A stretch of 64,000 bases of DNA from Marinobacterium sp. LSUCC0821 (GTDB lineage Bacteria > Pseudomonadota > Gammaproteobacteria > Pseudomonadales > Balneatricaceae), in the NCBI RefSeq assembly GCF_012848475.1, contig NZ_CP051666.1:1387501-1451500 (forward strand), written 5' to 3'. Both the position numbers and the translations under genes were made by a program. Positions 44,407-52,811 of this stretch are shown piece by piece. Under the pieces are notes generated by a model that was not told the origin of the DNA, searched no databases, and saw only the letters and a program-made list of their open reading frames with translations. Each line of letters opens with the position of its first letter. Position 1 is the first letter of the stretch.

Positions 44407-45259
44407 ATGCGTAAAAAGCCAGAATATCTCGAACAAAACTCCCTTCTGAAAGGTAGTATTGGTCGAGAATGGAGAAGTGATCTGCGCCAGAAACTGCGCT
44501 GCACTCAACTTCAAATCCATGTTGGGTTAGATACTCTTTATATGTTTGAGACTGTCTAGCAAACTCACCTGGCTCTGCACCGCCATATCGAAGTAGTACT
44601 TTGCATTTAGATTTGGGTTCACAGAAGAGTGGACTCAAATCAACAACCTCTCGCTCGGTTAGATTCAACACGGGTTGTAACCAAGAGTGAGGAAAAGGCC
44701 CTAGATCAAACAAACCACTGACAGAGAGCGCACCTTTTAAGAGATTGTCAGACAAACCAAACTCTGCAGCCCAATCTGTTGCCAACAACATCCCGACTAA
44801 ATGACCTCCAGCTGAGTGGCCAGAGACTGTTATTCTATTTGAATCGATATTCAAAGCTTCTGCATTCTTAGCTACCCAAGCAACTGAAGACTTCACTTGA
44901 TTAGTAAGCGCACTCATTGTCACCTGTGGACAGAGGTCGTAGTTGACCGCAACAACAGTGACACCAGCTGGAACGAGCTGCTCTGCAATGAATACAAAAT
45001 CGCGGCTGCTCAACGCACGCCAGTAGCCCCCATGTATAAAGATATGCACAGGTGCATTCTCTCTATTAGCTGGGTAGATATCTAAATAGGCCTCTGGAGA
45101 GTCACTAAAGTTATAGCTACTCCAATTAGGGTGTTGAGCCAAAGTAAGTGCACTTTGGCTCTGGTACTGCTCAAGCACTGCAGCGCGATCTCTCCCTATG
45201 AAGGGGTCATACTGCTGATTGATCTCATCTTCAGTTTCAAAATTGCGATACAGTGCCAT
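44405..45259 (-). CDS. Alpha/beta-hydrolase, arylformamidase (KynB)-like esterase
   Basis: 284 residues, cytoplasmic. HGG motif in IFIHGGYWRALSSRDF (oxyanion hole), nucleophile elbow ITVSGHSAGGHLVGMLLA and a late SGADHFSILDQY (catalytic His). It resembles kynurenine formamidases and hormone-sensitive-lipase-like enzymes. Last gene of the gentisate cluster, 12 bp after the fumarylpyruvate hydrolase gene. It may release the aromatic acid from an ester or N-formyl conjugate before hydroxylation. The exact substrate is not readable from sequence. Confidence 0.78.
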   Translation of the reverse strand: MALYRNFETEDEINQQYDPFIGRDRAAVLEQYQSQSALTLAQHPNWSSYNFSDSPEAYLDIYPANRENAPVHIFIHGGYWRALSSRDFVFIAEQLVPAGVTVVAVNYDLCPQVTMSALTNQVKSSVAWVAKNAEALNIDSNRITVSGHSAGGHLVGMLLATDWAAEFGLSDNLLKGALSVSGLFDLGPFPHSWLQPVLNLTEREVVDLSPLFCEPKSKCKVLLRYGGAEPGEFARQSQTYKEYLTQHGFEVECSAVSGADHFSILDQYYLSEGSFVRDILAFYA

Positions 45260-45271
45260 AAAGCCATCCTA

Positions 45272-45970
45272 TTAAGCGATCGTCAACTCGATAGTGCCAA
45301 CGTTTGCGATCGAACCTTCGATCTTCTCTCCTGCTACTACAGGACCTACACCTTCAGGGGTACCAGTGTATATGAGGTCGCCTGGCTCTAGATGATAGAA
45401 CTTAGATAGATGGGCAATAATTTCACGAACATTCCAAATCAAAAGATTTAGATCTGATGATTGTTTAGTCGCACCATCCACGCGTAATTCAATGGCACCC
45501 TCATTAATAGTCCCCACTGATTCACGAGTCACTATTGGCGAGATCACTGCTGACTTTTCAAAGTTCTTACCTAGATCCCATGGACGGCCAGCTTCACGTG
45601 CCTTCAACTGAAGGTCACGGCGAGTCATATCCAGACCACAAGCGTATCCGTAGATAAGTTCATCTGCATCCGCTTCAGCCACTTCAAAACCGGCTTTACC
45701 AATCGCTACAACAAACTCCATCTCATAGTGGTAGTTTGACGACATTGGAGGATAAGCAACGGTGCTACCAGAAGCGATCACGTTACTAGGATCTTTCATA
45801 AAGTAGAAAGGCTCCTGTGTCGCTTTATCAACAGTAACGCCCATTTCAGAGGCGTGAGCCAGGTAGTTACGACCGACACAAAAGACACGATTAACAGGGT
45901 AACGTGCTTCGCTGTTGGCGATAGCCACTGTCATTGGTGGCCTAGCTTCAAAAATTAGTTTTCCGCTCAT
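45272..45970 (-). CDS. Fumarylpyruvate hydrolase (FAH family)
   Basis: Cleaves fumarylpyruvate to fumarate and pyruvate, the last step of the gentisate pathway. 232 residues. FAH-family marks: FCVGRNYLAHASEMG, YHYEMEFVVAIGK (metal-binding Glu), YACGLDMTRRDLQ, RPWDLGKNFEKSAVISP and TGTPEGVGPV. The partner enzymes next door favour fumarylpyruvate (NagK-like) over other FAH substrates. Confidence 0.9.
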   Translation of the reverse strand: MSGKLIFEARPPMTVAIANSEARYPVNRVFCVGRNYLAHASEMGVTVDKATQEPFYFMKDPSNVIASGSTVAYPPMSSNYHYEMEFVVAIGKAGFEVAEADADELIYGYACGLDMTRRDLQLKAREAGRPWDLGKNFEKSAVISPIVTRESVGTINEGAIELRVDGATKQSSDLNLLIWNVREIIAHLSKFYHLEPGDLIYTGTPEGVGPVVAGEKIEGSIANVGTIELTIA

Positions 45971-46007
45971 ATTGATCCTTTAGCGCCCGACGGCGTCCTT
46001 TCCTAAA

Positions 46008-47054
46008 TTAAAAAATGCCTAAATATTCGTGCAGAGGAGATTCATCTGCAGTCATTAAAAAGAGTGGTTCACTACTAGATAGATTAGTCAGTGTGATATG
46101 GGTGTAACCCGGTGCACTCAATGTATCCTTCTCAACAAATCCCTGAGGAGTTCCATCCGTAGAAGGATGCCCCTCAACCGCCATACTTCCCTCGCCTTCA
46201 AGCACATGAAAGATGACAGGCGTGGTGCGCTTCGGAAGCGTTTGGGTCTCACCTGGACGCAACATGATCGCACCAAATCCGATACTCGGAAAAATGCTTC
46301 TACCCGTTTCAGGATTTACGTATGAGATGCTCAAAAGCCCGTCGCTATGGTCAGCAGCCATCTCGACAAGACAGGCGCGCGTCTTGCTCCAAGGGTATCG
46401 AAGTTGCGGTGTATTATCACTGCCGCGAGTTAAATTGATATTAGGCACAACACCAGCAGCACTGTAGTCTGAATAGGATTTATCCCGCACCTTATCACTG
46501 TTTTGTAACTCACCCTCAATCGCCCAAGAACCGTTTAAGCGATAGATAAGGGGCAAATCCAACACATCCAACCAGACGATTGGCCCATCTCCCTCATGGG
46601 TATGCTCATGCCACTTGCCCGCGGGGGTGAGTATCAGATCACCGCGCTCCATTTTACAGGGCTCACCATCGACGGTTGTGAATGCCCCCTCCCCCTCAAC
46701 AATCACACGAACTGCACTTGGGGTGTGACGGTGGTTTGGCGCTGTCTCACCTGGCAAGATCAACTGCATACCTAGGTAGATACTCGGAGTCGCTTGGATA
46801 TTCTCTAGCCCATGCCCGGGGTTCGCGAGAATCAACACGCGACGCTCCGCTTTTTCAATTGGCGTGAGTTCACCCGCCTGCATCAACAGCGGACGTAGGC
46901 TTTGGTAATCCCACTTGGTTACTGAGGTATCACGGGTTGGGACTTTGTAAGGGAGCACCGAACGCATTGCTGGCCATAAAGGCACGAGGTTGCGTTCAGT
47001 AAGGGCGTCACGGTAGCTCTGCGGTAGCTCTTCTAATGTTCCGAGTTGTGTCAT
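46008..47054 (-). CDS. Gentisate 1,2-dioxygenase
   Basis: Fe(II) bicupin that opens gentisate to maleylpyruvate. 348 residues, the usual size. N-terminal LVPLWPAMRSVLPYKVPTRD is typical. Iron ligands in the first cupin: H108 and H110 (PNHRHTPSAVRVIVEGEG) and H149 (GKWHEHTH). A second cupin without the ligand set lies at about 250-330 (FHVLEGEGSMAVEG). It sits between the isomerase and hydrolase genes of the same pathway. Confidence 0.93.
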   Translation of the reverse strand: MTQLGTLEELPQSYRDALTERNLVPLWPAMRSVLPYKVPTRDTSVTKWDYQSLRPLLMQAGELTPIEKAERRVLILANPGHGLENIQATPSIYLGMQLILPGETAPNHRHTPSAVRVIVEGEGAFTTVDGEPCKMERGDLILTPAGKWHEHTHEGDGPIVWLDVLDLPLIYRLNGSWAIEGELQNSDKVRDKSYSDYSAAGVVPNINLTRGSDNTPQLRYPWSKTRACLVEMAADHSDGLLSISYVNPETGRSIFPSIGFGAIMLRPGETQTLPKRTTPVIFHVLEGEGSMAVEGHPSTDGTPQGFVEKDTLSAPGYTHITLTNLSSSEPLFLMTADESPLHEYLGIF

Positions 47055-47066
47055 ATCGACTCCCTT

Positions 47067-47711
47067 TTAAAGATTAGCGAAATCAGGTTGATTAGTTGGT
47101 GCCGCAGCCACGAAAGCAGGGAGCTCAATACAGCGCTCGTAAATCTCCATCGATCTTGGATAGTCACTCATATCACAACCAAAACGCAGAGCATTACCCA
47201 CCTGAGGAATTAGACAAACATCAGCAAGAGTCACCTCATTACCAAAACAGAATTGGCCCGTCGCATTAGTTACGAGCTGCGCTTCAACAGCACGCATACC
47301 CTCTTTAATCCAGTGTTTGTACCAATCGCTTTTCTGCTCTTCACTGACACCTAACTGGTTGGTGAGATAACCTAAAATACGCAGGTTGTTTACAGGGTGT
47401 ATGTCTGACGCAATATTGTTACAAAACGACAAAATACGAGTCTTCAGCATCAGCTCTTTTGGCAACAGCGCCGGCTCTGGATAAGCCTCTTCAAGGTAGT
47501 TGAGAATCGCCATAGATTGGCTGATATGCTCACCTGAATCAGTCACTAACAGCGGAACCCCTTTTGCAGGATTAAGCTCAGTGTAACTTTCACTTTTCTG
47601 ATCACCTTTGCGCAAATTGATACTGCGATATTGGTAATCTAGACCTTTAAGCGCCAACGCTATCCGCACCCTGTACGACGTTGAGCTAAAACAAAAACTG
47701 TATAACTCCAC
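47067..47711 (-). CDS. Maleylpyruvate/maleylacetoacetate isomerase (zeta-class GST)
   Basis: 214 residues from a GTG with a strong AGGAGG upstream. Glutathione S-transferase fold: SFCFSSTSYRVRIALALKGLDYQ (catalytic Ser in the SSxxxR motif), KGVPLLVTDSGEHISQSMAILNYLEE and the C-terminal helical domain with VTLADVCLIPQVGNALRF. Converts maleylpyruvate to fumarylpyruvate; gentisate neighbours favour the maleylpyruvate (NagL-like) assignment. Confidence 0.9.
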   Translation of the reverse strand: MELYSFCFSSTSYRVRIALALKGLDYQYRSINLRKGDQKSESYTELNPAKGVPLLVTDSGEHISQSMAILNYLEEAYPEPALLPKELMLKTRILSFCNNIASDIHPVNNLRILGYLTNQLGVSEEQKSDWYKHWIKEGMRAVEAQLVTNATGQFCFGNEVTLADVCLIPQVGNALRFGCDMSDYPRSMEIYERCIELPAFVAAAPTNQPDFANL

Positions 47712-47744
47712 TTTTACCTCCTAGGGCATTTAAATTCGTTCAGA

Positions 47745-48059
47745 TTAACCTAACTGAACTTCGATCTGATCACCCACTATGCGAAGAGGGTAGGTCTCGA
47801 TATCTGTTGTGAGTGGTGCACAGAGCGCCTTGCCCGTTTTGATACAGAATTTACCTTGATGGATGGGACACTCAATCGCACCATCTTCGATAAAACCATC
47901 ACTTAAACGAACGCGACCATGACTACAGAGGTTAGCCGTCGCATAAAACTCACCCTCGAGATTGTAGATGGCCAGATCCTGCCCCTCTACTATCACGCCA
48001 ACCACTTCATCTTCATCTACTGCATCAACTGCAACAGCAGCAATCCACTTATCGCTCAT
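47745..48059 (-). CDS. Rieske-type [2Fe-2S] ferredoxin of the aromatic hydroxylase
   Basis: 104 residues. Rieske ligands are C45 and H47 (NLCSHGRVRLSDG) and C64 and H67 (IECPIHQGKFCIKTGKAL). Small soluble carrier that passes electrons from a reductase to the oxygenase alpha subunit. Lies between the hydroxylase beta subunit and the isomerase gene. No ferredoxin reductase gene is in the cluster. Confidence 0.92.
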   Translation of the reverse strand: MSDKWIAAVAVDAVDEDEVVGVIVEGQDLAIYNLEGEFYATANLCSHGRVRLSDGFIEDGAIECPIHQGKFCIKTGKALCAPLTTDIETYPLRIVGDQIEVQLG

Positions 48060-48068
48060 AACAACCTT

Positions 48069-48545
48069 CTAAATCGGATAGATCATTGAGTTGAGAATCA
48101 TATCGTTATCAAAGAGACAGATTCTTGATTTTAACTTGAGTCCAGAAGCGCTCACTTCGACTTGATCGATATATCGCCCCACATTGTAGACCTGTGCAAT
48201 GCCATCCATCTTAGTTCGGAATACCGCATAGTTGGCCTCCGAATGGACAAGCTTATCAGTGGCACTCTTAATACGTGGCGCAGAAACTACATGATTCTGC
48301 ATATACGGGTCATGAAAGATTGTCTCGGTTATGCCGTATATTCGATCTTTTAGCATCCCCTGCCCCTCAAGGGATAAAGCAGCCATAGGGAGATTTCGCT
48401 CAAAGTTTTCGCGTGACTGGATACGGTAGATACAGTCATCACTGAACATCGCCATCCAATCATCCCATCGCTCTTCATCAACTGCCGCAGCATACTCTTG
48501 ATAGAACTGAGACAACTTTAAATAGAGTTCACTGTTCATACTCAT
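48069..48545 (-). CDS. Aromatic-ring hydroxylase small (beta) subunit, salicylate 5-hydroxylase type
   Basis: 158 residues of the SnoaL-like/ring-hydroxylating beta family: FYQEYAAAVDEERWDDWMAMFSDDCIYRI, then FHDPYMQNHVVSAPRIK. Structural partner of the alpha subunit; its ATG overlaps the alpha stop as ATGA. NagH-like by context. Confidence 0.9.
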   Translation of the reverse strand: MSMNSELYLKLSQFYQEYAAAVDEERWDDWMAMFSDDCIYRIQSRENFERNLPMAALSLEGQGMLKDRIYGITETIFHDPYMQNHVVSAPRIKSATDKLVHSEANYAVFRTKMDGIAQVYNVGRYIDQVEVSASGLKLKSRICLFDNDMILNSMIYPI

Positions 48546-49801
48546 ACCTCCATCTGCTTACGCCAGTATTCGTACATACCGCGAATCAATGTCTCAGATA
48601 CCATATGATCTGTCGTTTGATTAACCTCTGTACCATCCAACTCGGCCAGCGCTCGATGAAAGGGTTTAGACTCGAACCCCTCTTGAGAAAATTCGATGAC
48701 TTCACCGTCATCTGCCGACACAAAACCGGCAGGCCCAAAGAGGTTTGCCTGACGAAGGCGGCGCTCGGTCATCTCTGGGGTATCATCTTCGTAACCGAAG
48801 TGGGTCCACACGAAATCAAATGAACCCTGTCCATCGGGTTGAATATGACGCGTACTCACACTGTTGACCTGCTGCTGCAGGATGACACTCGGGAACAGCG
48901 TCATCATCACTGCAGTTGGCCCATTCCACCAGGGCTCCAATTCAACATCTAAAAATCGAGGATCGTTCAGCTGCATATTCTCTTTAAAACTGCTGACATC
49001 CGTGGTTTGACTATCCTTACCACCTGAACCGCGCGTTGAGATCATCGCGGCGTGACGGAAGTGCTTATCCATTTTCAATTCGGAGCGATTATCGGCACGC
49101 CATAGCCCAAAGGTGACAAACCAGGTGTGCAAAAGACCTGGATGGTACGGGTCTTTGATATTCTCCATCATCAGCTTCCAGTTTCCCGGAATACGCTGTT
49201 TGTTATAGCCCAGCAGGGTTAACTTACGACCATTAAACATACGGTCAAAATAGTGCAGCATTTCTGGGCCAACGAACTCTTCGAAAGACTCCATCTCTTG
49301 ATCAAAGGTGGCAAATACAACCCCACCGCGCTGAGCAACACGCAACTTAGTCAGCGAGTGATCCGCTGGTTTGAAATCTTTCGGCATTCCTCCTTGGACC
49401 TTACCATCCTGTTTGACACCGCGACGGAAAGGCACCCCCTGAAGGTCACCCTTAAGACTGTAACTCCACTGGTGATAGGGGCAGACGAGCTCTTTAGTGT
49501 TGCCATGCTTTTTGCGACAAAAGCGCATACCCCTGTGAGCACAGACATTCTCGACCACATTAATTTCGCCATCGTCGTCACGCACCATAATCACTGAACG
49601 CTCACCGATCACTGTACGCTTGAAATCACCTGGTTCTGGGATTTCAGCTTCGAGCCCCACATAACACCAGTGGTTTTTGTAGAAGAGACGTTCTAGCTCT
49701 AGCTGATGTATAGATTCATCTGTGTAGACGCTAAAAGGGATACGACTGGTCCCCTCTTGATCCCAAATAGGCTTCAGGGGAATACGATCATTTGCAGACA
49801 T
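48542..49801 (-). CDS. Aromatic-ring hydroxylase large (alpha) subunit, salicylate 5-hydroxylase type
   Basis: Catalytic Rieske oxygenase subunit, 419 residues. Rieske cluster ligands C87, H89 (VCAHRGMRFC) and C107, H110 (VCPYHQWSY). The mononuclear iron site includes ENIKDPYHPGLLH with D217 bridging and H220/H225 as ligands. Together with the gentisate genes and the NahR-like regulator it most likely 5-hydroxylates salicylate to gentisate (NagG-like). A related acid such as anthranilate cannot be excluded from sequence. First gene of the operon, divergent from the regulator across 114 bp. Confidence 0.9.
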   Translation of the reverse strand: MSANDRIPLKPIWDQEGTSRIPFSVYTDESIHQLELERLFYKNHWCYVGLEAEIPEPGDFKRTVIGERSVIMVRDDDGEINVVENVCAHRGMRFCRKKHGNTKELVCPYHQWSYSLKGDLQGVPFRRGVKQDGKVQGGMPKDFKPADHSLTKLRVAQRGGVVFATFDQEMESFEEFVGPEMLHYFDRMFNGRKLTLLGYNKQRIPGNWKLMMENIKDPYHPGLLHTWFVTFGLWRADNRSELKMDKHFRHAAMISTRGSGGKDSQTTDVSSFKENMQLNDPRFLDVELEPWWNGPTAVMMTLFPSVILQQQVNSVSTRHIQPDGQGSFDFVWTHFGYEDDTPEMTERRLRQANLFGPAGFVSADDGEVIEFSQEGFESKPFHRALAELDGTEVNQTTDHMVSETLIRGMYEYWRKQMEV

Positions 49802-49915
49802 AATTAACCCACATATTATTTATTTTTATATGATCAATCAGGCCACTATAGCGGCATTCTAATAATTCAGATATAAAATAAGACTTATAAATACTATTCA
49901 CAGAATTAATAATTA

Positions 49916-50821
49916 ATGATTAAACTTCAAGATCTCGATCTCAATTTGTTACTTGTTTTCCACCTTATGTATCGTGAACGCAAGACGGGTGCAGTGGCGG
50001 AGTTAATGGGATTGTCACAACCTGCTGTCAGCAATGCTTTAAAGCGATTGCGAGTAACACTTGGAGACGAGCTATTTGAACGAACCGCACGTGGCATGTC
50101 ACCGACGCCCTATGCTGAACAAATAGCAGAGAGCATCTCGATTACTCTCGATAACCTGCAGAGCTCTTTGAATGTAAAAACCGAGTTCAACCCGACTAAA
50201 AGTCAACGCACCTTTCGTGTCGCGATGACCGACCTAGGGGAGATGTATATGTTCCCAAGGCTCATGTTACATCTTGCTGAACATGCACCGGGAATCTCAA
50301 TCACCACTGTACGCAACTCGGAGCTCTCACTAAAAGAGGATATGGAGAGCGGAAACGTAGACCTCGCTATTGGTCTACTACCCCAGTTAGAAGCAGGCTT
50401 TTATCAACGCAGACTGTTTGAACAAAACTACGTCTGCCTGATGCGTAAAGAGCACCCACTCGCAGGAGAAGCTCTCTCATTAGAGCGTTTTTCCCAAGCT
50501 GAACATATTGTTATAGAAGCAAAGGATACTGGCCACGGTCATGTAGAGAGGCAGTTAAAACGCAGTGGTGTAGCTCGTATAGTGCCGCTACGACTGCCAC
50601 ACTTTATGTCAGCACCTTACATCGTAGCTGAAACAGACTTGGTTGCTACCGTAACAGAGAAACTAGCACTGCAAACTGCAGAGGTACTTGGATTGACCAT
50701 CCACCCCCACCCCGTCGATATCTCACCGGCTCAGATCAACCAGTTCTGGCACCGCAGAATGCACAGAGATGAAGGAAACATCTGGTTACGGAACACCATT
50801 TTTGAGCTATTTGCGGAGTGA
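49916..50821 (+). CDS. LysR-family regulator, NahR/NagR-like
   Basis: 301 residues. N-terminal winged helix DLDLNLLLVFHLMYRERKTGAVAELMGLSQPAVSNALKRLR; the effector domain begins RTFRVAMTDLGEMYMFPRLM and has VDLAIGLLPQLEAGFYQRRLFEQNYVCLMRKEHP, closely matching NahR as I remember it. C-terminal FWHRRMHRDEGNIWLRN is also NahR-like. NahR responds to salicylate. Divergent from the hydroxylase operon, so it should activate that operon and control itself. I could not find a clear NahR box in the gap. Confidence 0.88.
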   Translation: MIKLQDLDLNLLLVFHLMYRERKTGAVAELMGLSQPAVSNALKRLRVTLGDELFERTARGMSPTPYAEQIAESISITLDNLQSSLNVKTEFNPTKSQRTFRVAMTDLGEMYMFPRLMLHLAEHAPGISITTVRNSELSLKEDMESGNVDLAIGLLPQLEAGFYQRRLFEQNYVCLMRKEHPLAGEALSLERFSQAEHIVIEAKDTGHGHVERQLKRSGVARIVPLRLPHFMSAPYIVAETDLVATVTEKLALQTAEVLGLTIHPHPVDISPAQINQFWHRRMHRDEGNIWLRNTIFELFAE

Positions 50822-50822
50822 T

Positions 50823-50859
50823 TAGAACCCCTTTCAAATTGAGTTAGAAAGGGATTCTA
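50823..50859. terminator. Bidirectional hairpin between convergent LysR and CoA-ligase genes
   Basis: TAGAACCCCTTTC (50823-50835) pairs with GAAAGGGATTCTA (50847-50859), one mismatch in 13, around an 11-nt loop. It has no long T-run. Placement between two converging genes makes a two-way terminator or transcription barrier likely. Confidence 0.5.
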
Positions 50860-50872
50860 GCAATGGGGGGGC

Positions 50873-52693
50873 CTAAATTCTAATAACAGCTTCACAGTTT
50901 TGATCAAAGAGTGACGCAACCTGATCCGCACGGGTCAGAAGAGAGGTGCGCTGATTTAGATACCCCTTATCAGTGATTTCACCCGCTGCCATATTCGGTG
51001 GTGTATCTAAAAGACGTAACACTCGGATATGCTGAGAAGAGCCTGGATACTCCTCTTTAAAGCTGCGCATCCGCTTCTCTAATTCATCTCGAACCGAGGC
51101 TATCTCTATCCAACGATGTGGCGGCAAAGAATCTGCACCATCTCCCGCCAACTCTTTCAGAGCAGGTGTTGGGAACATAAGCGCACCCACCTCATCTTGA
51201 TTGTGACCACAGATAACAAAGTCCTGCGCGTAAGGGGTGAAACTACTTACTAGGTTAGTACGCAGTGTGCCGACTGAGACCCAAGTACCCGTTGTAAGTT
51301 TAAAATCCTCTGACACTCGCCCATTGAAGGCGATACCTTTTTCAGGATGCGACTCATCGATCAACTTACCGGCATCTTCAATCTTGTAGTAACCCTCTTC
51401 ATCAAAGGCGTCAGCTGTCTTCTCAGGATTGTTACGATAGCCAGGGAAGATCGAAGGACCTTTTACACGGAGCTCCAACTTATCGCCAGAAGGGACAAAT
51501 TTAATACTCAAACCAGGTAGAGGCGAGCCTAAATTGGCCGTCTTATCCATCTCAAAGTGAATGTTTGTGATGGCAGGCGCTGTCTCTGTAGAACCCCAAG
51601 ATGAGGTAAAGAAGGGTAGATCACCTCGAACATCAAACGCCATTTCGCGCATTCGATTCCAGGTCGCCATCGGCAACGCAGCACCAGCGTAGAAGACAAG
51701 AATCAGACCCTTAAAAAAGGCCTCTCGTAGCTCCTCATCTCGCTCCATGTAACTGACTAGAACTTCGAAACCGCGTGGCACATTGAAAATAAGATTCGGA
51801 CGAAGCTCTTTTATATTCGCAATGGTTTTCTCAATCGCACCCGGCATAGGTCGGCCATCATCGATGTACATAGTGCCGCCATTGCGCAGAATGAGATTGA
51901 AATTATGGTTAGCACCGAAGGTGTGGGACCAAGGGAGCCAGTCAACAACTACCAGCTCAGTTTTCTCAACAAATGGCCATACCTGCGCAATCTGCTGCTG
52001 ATTCGCACAGAGCATTCTGTGGGTATTAATCACAACCTTAGGAGTACCTGTCGAACCCGAGGTGAGAAGATAACGGGCATGGGTATCAGGTGTAACTATA
52101 GCGAAAGCATTTGCTACTTCAGCTGACTCATCCGTTTCAATGGAACTAAGCAAGCTTACATTCGCAACCTGTGGATCTGTCGAAACTAAGCAGGGGCCAT
52201 CGAATTGAATCTTATTTAGCGCATTACCATAGCGCATACCGTTTTCGGCAAAGACTAAACCTGGCTCTAGTGTTTCAATAATGCCATTAAGGCGTTCGCA
52301 GGATTCGTCCAATGTGGAGTATGCAGAAGAGACCGTCGCGACCGGAATTCCAACATGCATTGCTGCTAGAGAGATAAGCGCATGGTCTATAGAGTTTTCT
52401 GAAAGAATAACAACTGGTTTTTTAGAATTTAGACCAAGATCTAGAAGCCCCTGAGCAATGCGACCAACCCTAAAACGCGCTTCACTGTAGGTTAGCTTAC
52501 ACCACTCATCCCCATGTTTTTGACCAAGAAAAACATGGTCAGGCTTATGTTGTGCCCAATGCTCTAACCACTCACTTACGCACCGTTGGTAAGGCTTTAA
52601 AATTTGCTTGGATTCAAGGGTAAAAGCACCCTCACCCAGCTGAGTAAGGTGAACATCTGGAGTGGCCAGATCGGGTAGTCGAGTCTGCATCAT
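50873..52693 (-). CDS. Aromatic acid-CoA ligase, feruloyl-CoA synthetase-like
   Basis: ANL-superfamily adenylating enzyme, 606 residues. AMP-binding motif RYLLTSGSTGTPKVVINTHRM, then WLPWSHTFGANHNFNLILRNGGTMYIDDGRP, GSTETAPAITNIHFEMD and GRVSEDFKLTTGTWVSVG. N-terminal KPDHVFLGQKHGDEWCKLTYSEARFRVGRIAQGLLDLGL matches Fcs. The substrate could be ferulate, a benzoate or salicylate. No vanillin-pathway genes (hydratase/aldolase, vanillin dehydrogenase) are nearby, so ferulate is not supported by context. It is divergent from a LuxR-type regulator with a palindrome between them. Confidence 0.82.
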   Translation of the reverse strand: MMQTRLPDLATPDVHLTQLGEGAFTLESKQILKPYQRCVSEWLEHWAQHKPDHVFLGQKHGDEWCKLTYSEARFRVGRIAQGLLDLGLNSKKPVVILSENSIDHALISLAAMHVGIPVATVSSAYSTLDESCERLNGIIETLEPGLVFAENGMRYGNALNKIQFDGPCLVSTDPQVANVSLLSSIETDESAEVANAFAIVTPDTHARYLLTSGSTGTPKVVINTHRMLCANQQQIAQVWPFVEKTELVVVDWLPWSHTFGANHNFNLILRNGGTMYIDDGRPMPGAIEKTIANIKELRPNLIFNVPRGFEVLVSYMERDEELREAFFKGLILVFYAGAALPMATWNRMREMAFDVRGDLPFFTSSWGSTETAPAITNIHFEMDKTANLGSPLPGLSIKFVPSGDKLELRVKGPSIFPGYRNNPEKTADAFDEEGYYKIEDAGKLIDESHPEKGIAFNGRVSEDFKLTTGTWVSVGTLRTNLVSSFTPYAQDFVICGHNQDEVGALMFPTPALKELAGDGADSLPPHRWIEIASVRDELEKRMRSFKEEYPGSSQHIRVLRLLDTPPNMAAGEITDKGYLNQRTSLLTRADQVASLFDQNCEAVIRI

Positions 52694-52768
52694 GGTTCAC
52701 TAATCCTAAGTTGTTATCTTTATATAGGTATTGAGTAGATCTAGATTAATGGCAAAAAATTGAACAAA

Positions 52769-52786
52769 ATACCCCCATATGGGTAT
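52769..52786. promoter_or_regulatory. Palindrome in the CoA-ligase/LuxR divergent region (lux-box-like size)
   Basis: ATACCC (52769-52774) and GGGTAT (52781-52786) with CCATAT between give an 18-bp element with an inner CCCATATGGG palindrome. It lies 26 bp before the LuxR ATG and 76 bp before the ligase start. Size and symmetry fit a LuxR-dimer site. Regulation of both genes by the adjacent LuxR protein is inferred. Confidence 0.55.
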
Positions 52787-52811
52787 GTAATTATCGATTT
52801 AGAGAGCAGTT

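Noticed and set aside
49802-49915. NahR/LysR binding box in the regulator-hydroxylase gap
   Set aside because: The gap is AT-rich and several weak T-N11-A matches exist; none stands out enough to report.
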